DNA from: Streptomyces alboniger
Lineage (GTDB): Bacteria; Actinomycetota; Actinomycetes; Streptomycetales; Streptomycetaceae
DNA length: 64,000 nt
Direction: 5' to 3'
Assembly: GCF_008704395.1 (NCBI RefSeq)
Contig: NZ_CP023695.1
Location: 4,526,001-4,590,000, forward strand
In this document: positions 45,976-54,601 of the stretch, piece by piece
Numbering within the stretch: position 1 is the first letter of the stretch
How the letters are laid out: every line of letters begins with the position of its first letter
The notes under the pieces: generated by a model
The model's input: the letters and a program-made list of their open reading frames with translations, nothing else
Told to the model about the DNA's origin: nothing
Databases searched by the model: none
Translations under genes and position numbers: made by a program

Positions 45976-46524
45976 TTACAGCGTGAGCCGGAAGCAGTAC
46001 GCCACGCGCCGCCCCTCGCCGTCGCCCGGCGTCGACGGCGTGGTGAACGTCTCGCCGAGGTCCATGCCGAGCCGCCGGGTCACCGCGACGGAGCGTTCGT
46101 TGCCGGCGTCGACCATCGCCACCACGCTCGGCACGCCACGCTCGCGCAGCCGTTCGACGGTGGCGCGGGCGGCGGCGGTCGCGTATCCCTTGCCCCAGGC
46201 CGCGCGGGCCAGCCGCCAGCCCATCTCGATCTCGCCGGCGGGGCCCCACGCGCGGGCCCACGGCTGGGCGCCCGCGAAGCCGATCGGCTCACCGGCCCCG
46301 TCGAGCAATGTCCAGAGGCAGTAACCCAGTTCGGCGTCGTGTCTGCGCTGGCGCGCGGTCAGCTCCTCGTACATGGACAGCTCCGCGGGCACGCCGCCGT
46401 GGAACTCCATGACCTCGGGATCGTCGAAGAGCCGGTGCCACACGAAGGCGTCCTCATGGGTGGGAACGCGCAGCCGTACGGCGGGAAGCTGTACGGCGGG
46501 CAGGGTCTCGGTCTGCTCGGTCAC
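45976..46524 (-). CDS. GNAT-family N-acetyltransferase
   Basis: 182 residues. RimJ/RimL-type acetyltransferase fold: VRLRVPTHEDAFVWHRLFDD at the N-terminus, then EMGWRLARAAWGKGYATAAA (acetyl-CoA loop) and NERSVAVTRRLGM. It transfers acetyl from acetyl-CoA to an unknown amine, often a protein N-terminus. It is divergent from the reductase gene and convergent with the zinc-ribbon gene. Confidence 0.87.
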   Translation of the reverse strand: MTEQTETLPAVQLPAVRLRVPTHEDAFVWHRLFDDPEVMEFHGGVPAELSMYEELTARQRRHDAELGYCLWTLLDGAGEPIGFAGAQPWARAWGPAGEIEMGWRLARAAWGKGYATAAARATVERLRERGVPSVVAMVDAGNERSVAVTRRLGMDLGETFTTPSTPGDGEGRRVAYCFRLTL

Positions 46525-46621
46525 GTGTGGCCCTTCGGCTGGCTGATCGGTACCGCCTCATAGACTGCCCGTATCCCGTGCCGGTCGGCACACAGATTTC
46601 GAGCCTTGGGGAGAACCCGCC

Positions 46622-47908
46622 GTGACCGAGCCCCTCTCCGAACACACAGCGGACGTCATCGTCGTCGGAGCCGGGCCCGCCGGTTCGACCACGGCGTACT
46701 ACCTGGCGAAGGCCGGGCTCGACGTCCTCCTCCTGGAGAAGACCGCGTTCCCGCGCGAGAAGGTCTGCGGCGACGGACTCACCCCGCGCGCCACCAAGCA
46801 GCTCGTGTCCATGGGCATCGACATCTCCGAAGAGGCGGGCTGGCTGCGCAACAAGGGCCTGCGCATCATCGGCGGCGGTGTACGGCTCCAGCTGGACTGG
46901 CCCGACCTCGCCTCGTACCCCGACTACGGCCTCGTACGGAAGCGCGACGACTTCGACGAGCAGCTCGCCCGGCAGGCCCAGAAGGCGGGCGCACGGCTGC
47001 ACGAGCGGTGCAACGTGGGCGAGCCGGTCATCGACGACCGCACCGGCCGCGTCACCGGCGTGCACGCCAAGCTCGGCGAGGAGAAGACCCCGGTCACCTT
47101 CCACGCCCCGCTCGTCGTCGCGGCCGACGGCAACTCCTCGCGGATCTCGCTGGCCATGGGCCTGCACCGGCGCGAGGACCGCCCGATGGGCGTCGCCGTG
47201 CGGACGTACTTCACCTCGCCCCGCCACGACGACGACTACCTGGAGTCCTGGCTGGAGCTGTGGGACCGCCGCGGGCCCGGCGAGGACCGGCTCCTTCCCG
47301 GCTACGGCTGGATCTTCGGCATGGGCGACGGCACGTCCAACGTGGGCCTCGGCATCCTCAACTCCTCCAAGGCCTTCCGCGAGCTGGACTGGCGCGAGGT
47401 CCTCAAGGCGTGGTGCGCCTCGATGCCACAGGACTGGGGCTACACCCCCGAGAACATGACGATGCCGATCCGCGGCGCCGCCCTGCCGATGGCCTTCAAC
47501 CGCCAGCCGCACTACACCAAGGGCCTGCTGCTCGTCGGTGACGCGGGCGGTCTGGTGAACCCCTTCAACGGCGAGGGCATCGCGTACGCCATGGAGTCGG
47601 GCCAGATCGCCGCCGACGTCATCGTGCAGGCCCACGCGCGTGCCACCCCCGCCCAGCGCGAACTGGCGCTCCAGAACTACCCGAAGACCCTCAAGGAGAC
47701 CTACGGCGGCTACTACACGCTGGGCCGCGCCTTCGTGAAGCTCATCGGCAACCCGAAGGTCATGAAGATCGCCACGCAGCGCGGCCTGACGCACCCCATC
47801 CTGATGAAGTTCACGCTGAAGATGCTGGCGAACCTCACGGACCCGACGGGCGGCGACGCCATGGACCGCATCATCAACGGACTGAGCAAGGTGGCGCCGA
47901 AGGCGTGA
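46622..47908 (+). CDS. Geranylgeranyl-reductase-family FAD oxidoreductase (possible menaquinone side-chain reductase)
   Basis: 428 residues from a GTG with GGGGAG upstream. FAD-binding Rossmann motif VGAGPAGSTTAYYLAKAGLD is at about 12-31. The family motif KVCGDGLTPRA and the second FAD motif VGDAGGLVNPFNGEGI are present. In actinobacteria such enzymes hydrogenate isoprenoid chains; the mycobacterial MenJ acts on menaquinone. The setting among mqnC, menG and nuo supports that role here. The stop overlaps the IclR start by four bases. Confidence 0.88.
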   Translation: MTEPLSEHTADVIVVGAGPAGSTTAYYLAKAGLDVLLLEKTAFPREKVCGDGLTPRATKQLVSMGIDISEEAGWLRNKGLRIIGGGVRLQLDWPDLASYPDYGLVRKRDDFDEQLARQAQKAGARLHERCNVGEPVIDDRTGRVTGVHAKLGEEKTPVTFHAPLVVAADGNSSRISLAMGLHRREDRPMGVAVRTYFTSPRHDDDYLESWLELWDRRGPGEDRLLPGYGWIFGMGDGTSNVGLGILNSSKAFRELDWREVLKAWCASMPQDWGYTPENMTMPIRGAALPMAFNRQPHYTKGLLLVGDAGGLVNPFNGEGIAYAMESGQIAADVIVQAHARATPAQRELALQNYPKTLKETYGGYYTLGRAFVKLIGNPKVMKIATQRGLTHPILMKFTLKMLANLTDPTGGDAMDRIINGLSKVAPKA

Positions 47909-48651
47909 GCGACGTGCACGGCGGCCCCGCCTCGGTGGACCGCGCGCTCGATCTCCTGGAGGCGGTCGCCCGGTCCGCGGAGCCGGTCGGTGCCAAGGCC
48001 CTCGCGAGGGAGCTGGGCTGTGCCCTCTCGACGGTCTACCACCTGCTGGCTCCGCTGACCGCGCGCGGCCATGTGGCCCGCACCCCGGGCGGGTACGTCC
48101 TCGGGCCGCGGGTGCCCTCCCTGTACCGCTCGTTCCAGCGGCACGCGGGGATCGACGCGGGCACCCGGGGGCTGCTGATGGGCGTGCGCCGCGCCGCGGG
48201 CGCCCACGCGTATCTGAGCGTGCGTCGCGGTGGGCGGATCGCGGTGATCGACAGCACCACGGCCGTCACGGCCCACGGCGCCGACCCGTTCGAGGTCGGC
48301 CTCGACCAGGGCGCGCACGCCACCGCACACGGCAAGGTCCTGCTCGCTTCCCTGCCACGGCGGGCCCGGCGCCGCTATCTCGACGAGTTCGGGCTGCCCC
48401 GGCTGACCGAGCACACCATCACGAGCCCGGACCGCTTCGAGGCCGAACTGCGCCGGGTGCGCGCGGCGGGCGTCGCGGTGTCGGTGGGGGAGACGGACCC
48501 GGCGTACACCTGCGTGGCGGTACCCCTCGGGGACGGGACACGGGCGCTGTCGGTCTCGCTGCCGACGGCGCACTCCCGCGGGCGCCGCGCGGAGTTGGCG
48601 CGGATCCTCACGCGGGCCGCGCGGCACGGCTTTCCGGCAGCGTCGGAATAG
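47905..48651 (+). CDS. IclR-family transcriptional regulator
   Basis: 248 residues from the GTG at 47905. N-terminal winged helix (SVDRALDLLEAVARSAEPVG, then LGCALSTVYHLLAPL) and a C-terminal effector domain (VGLDQGAHATAHGKVLLASL, SVGETDPAYTCVAVPL, AELARILTRAARHG) are clear. It overlaps the upstream reductase gene, so the two are coupled. It may regulate that gene or the monooxygenase downstream. Confidence 0.9.
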   Translation: MSDVHGGPASVDRALDLLEAVARSAEPVGAKALARELGCALSTVYHLLAPLTARGHVARTPGGYVLGPRVPSLYRSFQRHAGIDAGTRGLLMGVRRAAGAHAYLSVRRGGRIAVIDSTTAVTAHGADPFEVGLDQGAHATAHGKVLLASLPRRARRRYLDEFGLPRLTEHTITSPDRFEAELRRVRAAGVAVSVGETDPAYTCVAVPLGDGTRALSVSLPTAHSRGRRAELARILTRAARHGFPAASE

Positions 48652-48699
48652 CGGGCCCCTCCGGTTGCCGGGCACGGCGGGCGGGCGGACGCTGGCCGC

Positions 48700-49029
48700 A
48701 TGATTTTCATCGCCGTCAAGTTCACCGTCCGCCCCGAGCACGCCGACACCTGGCTGGAGCGGACCGCCGAATTCACCCGGGCCACGCGCGCCGAGCCCGG
48801 CAACCTCTTCTACGAGTGGTCGCGCAGCGTCGACGACCCCCACCAGTTCGTGCTCCTGGAGGCCTTCGCCTCGCCCGAGGCGGGTGCCGCGCACGTCGAG
48901 TCCGACCACTTCAAGGCCGGCATGGAGACGATGGCCGAGGCGATCGCCGAGGTCCCGCGGATCGTGAACACGGAGATTCCGGGCGACGACTGGTCCCGGA
49001 TGGCCGAGCTTTCCCCGAAGAACGCCTGA
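48700..49029 (+). CDS. ABM-domain small monooxygenase (putative quinol monooxygenase, YgiN-like)
   Basis: 109 residues, the usual length for a dimeric ferredoxin-like ABM fold: FIAVKFTVRPEHADTWLERT, ARAEPGNLFYEWSRSVDDP, FVLLEAFASPEAGAAHVESD HF. Homologues oxidise quinols or small aromatics without cofactor. The position next to quinone genes fits, but the substrate is unknown. Confidence 0.8.
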   Translation: MIFIAVKFTVRPEHADTWLERTAEFTRATRAEPGNLFYEWSRSVDDPHQFVLLEAFASPEAGAAHVESDHFKAGMETMAEAIAEVPRIVNTEIPGDDWSRMAELSPKNA

Positions 49030-49062
49030 GAAGAGGCCTGAGAAGGCGTCTCAGGGCACGCC

Positions 49063-49098
49063 GAGGGCCGGAACCCCACCCAGGGGGTTCCGGCCCTC
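49063..49098. terminator. Hairpin between convergent genes
   Basis: GAGGGCCGGAACCCC and GGGGTTCCGGCCCTC form a perfect 15-bp stem over a 6-base loop. It lies between the monooxygenase stop (49029) and the stop of the convergent NlpC/P60 gene (49120), and so is likely bidirectional. No T-run. Confidence 0.8.
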
Positions 49099-49119
49099 GA
49101 TCGTGTCTCTGTGGGGCCG

Positions 49120-49956
49120 TCAGAGGACGCGCACGGCGCCCGAGGCCGGGTAACCGGACAGGTCCTGGATGACAACGCCCTTGCTGGGGTTGGCGGCGTC
49201 CAGGTACTGGCCGTTACCGATGTACACACCGACGTGGTACGCGGAACCGGCGCCACCCCAGTAAAGGATGTCGCCCACCTGGATGTTGGAGAGCGAGACC
49301 GGCGTACCGGCGACCGACTGGTCCTGCGAGACGCGCGGAAGGTCCACGCCCGCCTGCTTGAACGCGGCCTGCACCAGGCTGGAGCAGTCCCAGGCGTTGG
49401 GGCCCGAGGCGCCCATCACGTACGCGTCGCCGAGCTGCGCCTTGAGGAAGCTGATGACCGTGCCGACGCTGCCGCTGGCCGGGGCGGCGACCGAGTCCGA
49501 GGCGGTGGAGCCGGAACCGGCGCCGGAGCCCGAGGTCGACTGGGTGGAGAGCGAGGTGCGCTCGGTGGCACGGGAGGCGCGCTCCTCCTCGGCCTTCTTC
49601 TCCGCGGCGGCCTCGGCCTTGCGCTTGGCCTCGGCCTTCTTCTCGGCCTGCGCCTGGTCTTCCTTGGCCTGCTTGGCGGCCTTGGCGGCGGCGGCGTCCT
49701 GCTCGGCGCGCGACTCGTAGGTGTCCGCGGCCTGCTGGGTGAGGTCGGCCGACTGCGCGATCTGCGCGGACAGATCGGTGGTGAGCGTGGGCATTTCGAT
49801 GGTCTCGGTCACCGGCTCGGCCGCGTTCGCCGTACCGGCCGCCGCGGCCACTGCCAGGGTGCTGAGGACGCCACCGGCAACTCCGGCGCGCAGGGCGAGC
49901 TTGGAGGCGCTGCGACGGGGCTTCCGGTGGCTGGGTATGTGAGCGGTGTGGGACAT
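49120..49956 (-). CDS. Secreted NlpC/P60 peptidoglycan endopeptidase
   Basis: 278 residues from the ATG at 49956; the in-frame extension to 50013 lacks a signal-peptide-like start. The signal peptide ends near residue 45 (ANA-A). An Ala/Lys/Glu-rich coiled coil covers about 60-130. After a Ser/Gly linker the NlpC/P60 domain (about 163-278) has C191 (AWDCSSLV), H241 (AYHVGVYIG) and N256. It should cut stem peptides of the cell wall during growth or germination. The upstream region has a Crp-type site and an 11-bp repeat. Confidence 0.92.
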   Translation of the reverse strand: MSHTAHIPSHRKPRRSASKLALRAGVAGGVLSTLAVAAAAGTANAAEPVTETIEMPTLTTDLSAQIAQSADLTQQAADTYESRAEQDAAAAKAAKQAKEDQAQAEKKAEAKRKAEAAAEKKAEEERASRATERTSLSTQSTSGSGAGSGSTASDSVAAPASGSVGTVISFLKAQLGDAYVMGASGPNAWDCSSLVQAAFKQAGVDLPRVSQDQSVAGTPVSLSNIQVGDILYWGGAGSAYHVGVYIGNGQYLDAANPSKGVVIQDLSGYPASGAVRVL

Positions 49957-50193
49957 GAGAACAACCGCTATCAGGGACTCGTGGTTCCCTTCAAGAAACG
50001 TGTGCTGCGCCACAGTTGCCGCTCACGGCCCTGAATCCCGGGCGTGTCGCTCTTTATTGACGCCGTAACGGGCAATGCGGACACCGGCGATCACGCCTGT
50101 GATCATGGGTTTTCTGAGATACGCCCGAATTGCCCACGGTCTACCACCGGTTGAGGCCGTTGGCCAAGCCCGGTTGATTGGGCATAGGGGGTG

Positions 50194-50211
50194 CTGTGAG
50201 GCAGGTCACAG
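50194..50211. promoter_or_regulatory. Crp-type operator upstream of NlpC/P60
   Basis: CTGTGAGGCAGGTCACAG is an inverted repeat with 6-bp arms and a 6-base spacer. It contains GTG-N6-G-N-CAC, the consensus I recall for Streptomyces Crp sites. It lies 240 bases upstream of the NlpC/P60 start. Confidence 0.6.
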
Positions 50212-50228
50212 GGGTACCTCCTCGGGGA

Positions 50229-50267
50229 TCTCCCTGAGATCTCGCTGAGACCTCCCTGAGATCTCCC
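50229..50267. repeat. 11-bp tandem repeats TCTCCCTGAGA (3.5 copies)
   Basis: Units start at 50229, 50240, 50251 and 50262 (partial), with one to two differences. An 11-bp period places identical faces on one side of the helix, as in response-regulator boxes. It lies 18 bases from the Crp-type site. Confidence 0.65.
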
Positions 50268-50619
50268 GTACTTTTCGGCTGCCCTACGGGTGGATTCCCA
50301 ACCGTTCGCGCGGGGGCCGACGGTTCCTCGTGAATCGACGCACGCGTCCACATCTGTCCCCGTCGCTGCCGCCAAAGTGTGAACGCGGCGCCTTTATCAA
50401 GGGATCGCGTTCAGCGCCAATTTGCTTGGGATGTCCACCTCTTGATAGAGCAACACGCCTTCGACCAGGCATGACTCGCCGGGATGTCACCTCTAGTGAT
50501 CACTCAGGCGCTTCGCGTACGAAGATCACCGCTCATCCGACTTCATGATCCTTCGTCAGGTGGTGGAGATCACAAAGCCGTTGTCGCACCCCGTGTCGCA
50601 GATCACAGACCGGCGGGCA

Positions 50620-50625
50620 TAAGAT
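50620..50625 (+). promoter_or_regulatory. Candidate nuo -10 box (TAAGAT)
   Basis: TAAGAT fits the vegetative -10 pattern, 113 bases upstream of the nuoA start and just before the Rex-type site. The -35 region is weak (CGCAGA at 17-base spacing). Confidence 0.45.
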
Positions 50626-50641
50626 GCGGGGCAGTTGGGCT

Positions 50642-50657
50642 TGTGACCTGCTTCACA
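50642..50657. promoter_or_regulatory. Rex-type redox operator upstream of nuoA
   Basis: TGTGACCTGCTTCACA is an inverted repeat of TGTGA/TCACA with a 6-base spacer and fits the Rex operator pattern TGTGAA-N4-TTCACA at 14 of 16 conserved-arm-plus-spacer positions or better in the arms. Rex senses the NADH/NAD ratio and is known to control nuo in Streptomyces. The site lies just after the candidate -10, a position fit for repression. Confidence 0.65.
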
Positions 50658-50737
50658 TGTAAGCGATCTTCAGTGGAGGACGGGCCGGGTCCGACGTAAC
50701 CGCCAACAGTCAGTGCCGACTGAGAGGAGCGAGGAGC

Positions 50738-51097
50738 GTGAACGCCTATGCGCCCATCCTCGTGCTGGGAGCCCTCGGGGCAGGCTTTGCGATCTTCTCC
50801 GTGGTCATGGCCACGCTTATCGGTCCAAAGCGGTACAACCGCGCGAAGCTAGAGGCCTATGAGTGCGGTATCGAGCCGACGCCGACGCCGGCCGGTGGTG
50901 GGCGATTCCCCATCAAGTACTACCTGACGGCGATGCTCTTCATCGTCTTCGACATCGAGATCGTCTTCCTCTACCCCTGGGCCGTCACCTTCGACGCGCT
51001 GGGGATTTTCGGGCTCGTGGAGATGCTGCTCTTCGTGCTCACCGTCTTCGTCGCGTACGCGTACGTATGGCGGCGCGGCGGCCTGGAATGGGACTAA
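50738..51097 (+). CDS. nuoA: NADH-quinone oxidoreductase subunit A
   Basis: 119 residues from the GTG at 50738 with GAGGAG upstream. Three membrane helices; conserved YECG with C43 and FDIEIVFLYPW at 71-81. First gene of the complex I operon. The -10 candidate and Rex-type site upstream suggest redox control of the whole operon. Confidence 0.96.
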   Translation: MNAYAPILVLGALGAGFAIFSVVMATLIGPKRYNRAKLEAYECGIEPTPTPAGGGRFPIKYYLTAMLFIVFDIEIVFLYPWAVTFDALGIFGLVEMLLFVLTVFVAYAYVWRRGGLEWD

Positions 51098-51118
51098 AGG
51101 TCTGAGGGGCCAAAGAGC

Positions 51119-51673
51119 ATGGGACTCGAAGAGAAACTGCCGAGCGGTTTTCTGCTGACCACCGTCGAACAAGCCGCGGGCTGGGTGCGCAAGTCATCCG
51201 TCTTCCCCGCCACGTTCGGCCTCGCGTGCTGCGCCATCGAGATGATGACGACGGGTGCGGGGCGGTACGACCTGGCGCGCTTCGGCATGGAGGTCTTCCG
51301 CGGCTCGCCGCGCCAGGCGGATCTGATGATCGTGGCCGGCCGGGTGAGCCAGAAGATGGCGCCGGTCCTGCGGCAGGTCTATGACCAGATGCCCAACCCC
51401 AAGTGGGTGATCTCGATGGGGGTTTGTGCTTCATCGGGCGGGATGTTCAACAATTACGCGATTGTGCAAGGTGTGGACCATGTCGTCCCTGTTGACATCT
51501 ATTTGCCCGGTTGTCCACCGCGGCCCGAGATGCTGATGGACGCGATTCTCAAGCTCCACCAGAAGATCCAGGGCTCCAAGCTCGGCGTGAACGCGGAAGA
51601 AGCGGCCCGCGAGGCGGAGGAGGCGGCCCTCAAGGCGCTCCCCACCATTGAGATGAAGGGGCTGCTGCGGTGA
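51119..51673 (+). CDS. nuoB: NADH-quinone oxidoreductase subunit B
   Basis: 184 residues. It carries the N2 [4Fe-4S] cluster at the quinone site: ligands C37, C38, C103 and C132 are all present ([27 protein letters not shown]). The Ala/Glu-rich C-terminus is slightly extended. Confidence 0.97.
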   Translation: MGLEEKLPSGFLLTTVEQAAGWVRKSSVFPATFGLACCAIEMMTTGAGRYDLARFGMEVFRGSPRQADLMIVAGRVSQKMAPVLRQVYDQMPNPKWVISMGVCASSGGMFNNYAIVQGVDHVVPVDIYLPGCPPRPEMLMDAILKLHQKIQGSKLGVNAEEAAREAEEAALKALPTIEMKGLLR

Positions 51674-52410
51674 GCGACTCGCACGGCACGCACGACTCGC
51701 ACGACGAGCACCTGAACGGCAACGGCGTCCCCGCCCCGCGCGACGCGGCCGGCGAGGTCATCCGCGTACGCAAGGGCATGTTCGGCGCCGAGGACGGCGG
51801 CGACACCTCCGGCTACGGCGGGCTCGTACGGACCATCACGCTGCCCGGCGCCTCCGCGCGCCCCTACGGCGGCTGGTTCGACGAGGTCGCGGACGAGCTG
51901 GAGGGCGCCCTGGAGGAACAGGGCCTGCTCCCGGAGAACGCGATCGAGAAGACGGTCGTCGACCGCGGCGAGCTGACCTTCCACATCGCGCGCGAGCACC
52001 TCCCGCGCGTCGCCCGGACGCTGCGCGACGACCCCGCCCTGCGCTTCGAACTGTGCACGGGCGTCTCGGGCGTGCACTTCCTGGAGGACAAGGGCCGCGA
52101 GCTGCACGCCGTCTACCACCTGCGCTCCCTCACCCACAACCGGTTGATCCGGCTCGAAGTCAGCGCACCCGACGCCGATCCGCACGTCCCCTCGCTCGTC
52201 TCCGTCTACCCGACGAACGACTGGCACGAGCGTGAGACGTACGACTTCTTCGGGCTGATCTTCGACGGTCACCCGGCCCTGACGCGGATCATGATGCCGG
52301 ACGACTGGCAGGGCTTCCCGCAGCGCAAGGACTACCCCCTCGGCGGCATCCCCGTCGAGTACAAGGGCGCCCAGATCCCGGCTCCGGACCAGCGGAGGTC
52401 GTACAACTGA
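51670..52410 (+). CDS. nuoC: NADH-quinone oxidoreductase subunit C
   Basis: 246 residues from a GTG overlapping the nuoB stop. Family motif [18 protein letters not shown] and the final segment [20 protein letters not shown] are present. The His-rich N-terminus and about 50 extra residues before the core are typical of actinobacteria. It is separate from NuoD, not fused. Confidence 0.95.
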   Translation: MSDSHGTHDSHDEHLNGNGVPAPRDAAGEVIRVRKGMFGAEDGGDTSGYGGLVRTITLPGASARPYGGWFDEVADELEGALEEQGLLPENAIEKTVVDRGELTFHIAREHLPRVARTLRDDPALRFELCTGVSGVHFLEDKGRELHAVYHLRSLTHNRLIRLEVSAPDADPHVPSLVSVYPTNDWHERETYDFFGLIFDGHPALTRIMMPDDWQGFPQRKDYPLGGIPVEYKGAQIPAPDQRRSYN

Positions 52411-53732
52411 TGTCTGCTTCTCATGCTTCTGCTCGGGAGACGACCGAGGGGACCGTATATACGGTCACCGGCGGCGACTGGGACGAGGTCGTCCAGTCCG
52501 CCGCGAAGGCCGACGACGAGCGCATCATCGTCAACATGGGGCCCCAGCACCCCTCCACGCACGGCGTGCTCCGCCTGATCCTGGAGATCGAGGGCGAGAC
52601 CGTCTCCGAGGCCCGCTGCGGCATCGGCTATCTGCACACGGGCATCGAGAAGAACCTCGAATACCGCACGTGGACGCAGGGCACGACGTTCGTCACGCGC
52701 ATGGACTACCTGACGCCGTTCTTCAACGAGACGGCGTACTGCCTCGGGGTCGAGAAGCTCCTCGGCATCGAGGACCAGATCCCGGACCGCGCCTCGGTCA
52801 TCCGCGTCCTCCTCATGGAGCTGAACCGCCTCTCCTCGCACCTGGTGTGCATCGCCACCGGCGGCATGGAACTGGGCGCGACCACGATCATGATCTACGG
52901 CTTCCGTGATCGTGAACTCATTCTCGACATCTACGAGTTGATCACCGGCCTGCGCATGAACCACGCGTACATCCGGCCCGGCGGGCTCGCCCAGGACCTG
53001 CCGCCCGGCGCGGTGGACCAGATCCGCGAGTTCGTGAAGAAGATGAACAAGAACCTTCCCGAGTACGACAAGCTCGCCACCGGGAACCCCATCTTCAAGG
53101 CCCGCATGCAGGACGTCGGCTACCTCGACCTCGCCGGGTGCATGGCACTCGGCGCCACGGGCCCCGTGCTGCGCTCGGCGGGCCTGCCGCACGACCTGCG
53201 CAAGTCCCAGCCCTACTGCGGCTACGAGAACTACGACTTCGACATCCCGACCGCGGACACCTGCGACTCCTACGGGCGCTTCCTCATCCGCCTCGAGGAG
53301 ATGCGCCAGTCGCTGCGCATCGTCGAGCAGTGCCTGGACCGGCTGCGGCCCGGACCCGTGATGGTCGCCGACAAGAAGATCGCCTGGCCCGCCCAGCTGG
53401 CGCTCGGCCCGGACGGCCTCGGCAACTCGCTCGACCACATCAAGAAGATCATGGGCACCTCCATGGAATCCCTGATCCACCACTTCAAGCTGGTGACCGA
53501 GGGCTTCCGGGTCCCCGCCGGACAGGCGTACACCGCGGTCGAGTCGCCCAAGGGTGAACTCGGCGTGCACGTCGTCTCCGACGGCGGCACTCGCCCCTAC
53601 CGGGTCCACTTCCGCGACCCGTCCTTCACCAACCTCCAGGCCATGGCGGCGATGTGCGAGGGCGGCCAGGTCGCCGACGTCATCGTCGCCGTCGCGTCCA
53701 TCGACCCCGTGATGGGAGGCGTCGACCGGTGA
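52410..53732 (+). CDS. nuoD: NADH-quinone oxidoreductase subunit D
   Basis: 440 residues, start overlapping the nuoC stop. Together with NuoB it forms the quinone-binding pocket. Motifs [30 protein letters not shown] and the C-terminal DPVMGGVDR are intact. Confidence 0.97.
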   Translation: MSASHASARETTEGTVYTVTGGDWDEVVQSAAKADDERIIVNMGPQHPSTHGVLRLILEIEGETVSEARCGIGYLHTGIEKNLEYRTWTQGTTFVTRMDYLTPFFNETAYCLGVEKLLGIEDQIPDRASVIRVLLMELNRLSSHLVCIATGGMELGATTIMIYGFRDRELILDIYELITGLRMNHAYIRPGGLAQDLPPGAVDQIREFVKKMNKNLPEYDKLATGNPIFKARMQDVGYLDLAGCMALGATGPVLRSAGLPHDLRKSQPYCGYENYDFDIPTADTCDSYGRFLIRLEEMRQSLRIVEQCLDRLRPGPVMVADKKIAWPAQLALGPDGLGNSLDHIKKIMGTSMESLIHHFKLVTEGFRVPAGQAYTAVESPKGELGVHVVSDGGTRPYRVHFRDPSFTNLQAMAAMCEGGQVADVIVAVASIDPVMGGVDR

Positions 53733-54601
53733 CCACCACTCCTTCGGAGCAGGCCACGGGCGTCAGCCTGGGCATGCCCCAACTCCCCGCCCCCGACTAC
53801 CCGGCCGACGTCCGGGCCCGGCTCGACGCGGACGCCAGGGAGATCATCGCCCGCTATCCGGATTCGCGGTCCGCGCTCCTGCCCCTGCTGCACCTGGTGC
53901 AGTCGGAGGAAGGCCACGTCACGCGCACGGGCATGCGGTTCTGCGCCGAGACGCTGGGCCTGACCACCGCTGAGGTCACGGCCGTCGCGACCTTCTACAC
54001 CATGTACCGGCGCAAGCCCTCCGGCGACTACCAGGTCGGCGTCTGCACCAACACCCTGTGCGCGGTCATGGGCGGCGACGCGATCTTCGACGAACTCAAG
54101 GCCCACCTCGGCGTCGGCAACGACGAGACGACCGAGGACGGCAAGATCACCCTTGAGCACATCGAGTGCAACGCCGCCTGCGACTTCGCCCCCGTGGTGA
54201 TGGTCAACTGGGAGTTCTTCGACAACCAGACCCCCCAGTCCGCCAAGCGCCTCGTCGACGACCTGCGCGCCGGCGTCCCCGTGGAACCCACCCGCGGCGC
54301 GCCGATCTGCACCTACAAGGAGACCGCCCGGATCCTGGCGGGCTTCCCCGACGAGCGGCCCGGCGCCGTCGAGGCGAGCGGCGGCGCGGGCCCCGCCTCA
54401 CTGATCGGACTGCGCCTGGCCAAGGGCGAGGCGCCGCAACGCCGCGTGGTCCACCCGCGCGCGGGAGGCCCGCAGGACGACGGCTCCCACCCGGGCGCGC
54501 AGGACGCCGCCGAGCACCTCAGCTCGCACGACGCACCGCAGCAGACCTCGGCATCCGACCCGGCCCACCCGGCCGGACCGACCGCCGAGGAGGGGGAGTG
54601 A
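53729..54601 (+). CDS. nuoE: NADH-quinone oxidoreductase subunit E with C-terminal extension
   Basis: 290 residues from the GTG at 53729. Thioredoxin-like [2Fe-2S] domain: four ligand cysteines in [12 protein letters not shown] and [10 protein letters not shown]. The core ends near residue 190. The remaining ~90 residues are a hydrophilic Ala/Gly/His-rich tail without recognised fold, longer than in most bacteria. Confidence 0.94.
   Translation: MTTTPSEQATGVSLGMPQLPAPDYPADVRARLDADAREIIARYPDSRSALLPLLHLVQSEEGHVTRTGMRFCAETLGLTTAEVTAVATFYTMYRRKPSGDYQVGVCTNTLCAVMGGDAIFDELKAHLGVGNDETTEDGKITLEHIECNAACDFAPVVMVNWEFFDNQTPQSAKRLVDDLRAGVPVEPTRGAPICTYKETARILAGFPDERPGAVEASGGAGPASLIGLRLAKGEAPQRRVVHPRAGGPQDDGSHPGAQDAAEHLSSHDAPQQTSASDPAHPAGPTAEEGE

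Larger units (their letters stand above)
49957..50737. promoter_or_regulatory. Divergent control region of NlpC/P60 and nuo
   Basis: 781 bases without a supported gene. Contents: a GATCAC-GCCT-GTGATC hairpin in the NlpC leader (50089-50104), two TGTGA-N6-TCACA palindromes, a TGTGAACGCG half-site (50378-50387), an 11-bp tandem repeat, a palindrome AGTGATCACT (50495-50504) and a nuo -10 candidate. I looked for a ydaO-type c-di-AMP riboswitch in the NlpC leader and did not find its core. Confidence 0.6.

Noticed and set aside
50229..50267. PHO box array
   Set aside because: The period of 11 bp fits but the unit sequence does not match GTTCACC-type PhoP boxes.
49957..50300. ydaO-type c-di-AMP riboswitch in the NlpC/P60 leader
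   Set aside because: Such riboswitches precede cell-wall hydrolases in actinobacteria, but the conserved core segments could not be found on the minus strand here.
51670..53732. Fused nuoCD gene
   Set aside because: nuoC ends with TGA at 52408-52410, which overlaps a separate nuoD start; they are two genes.
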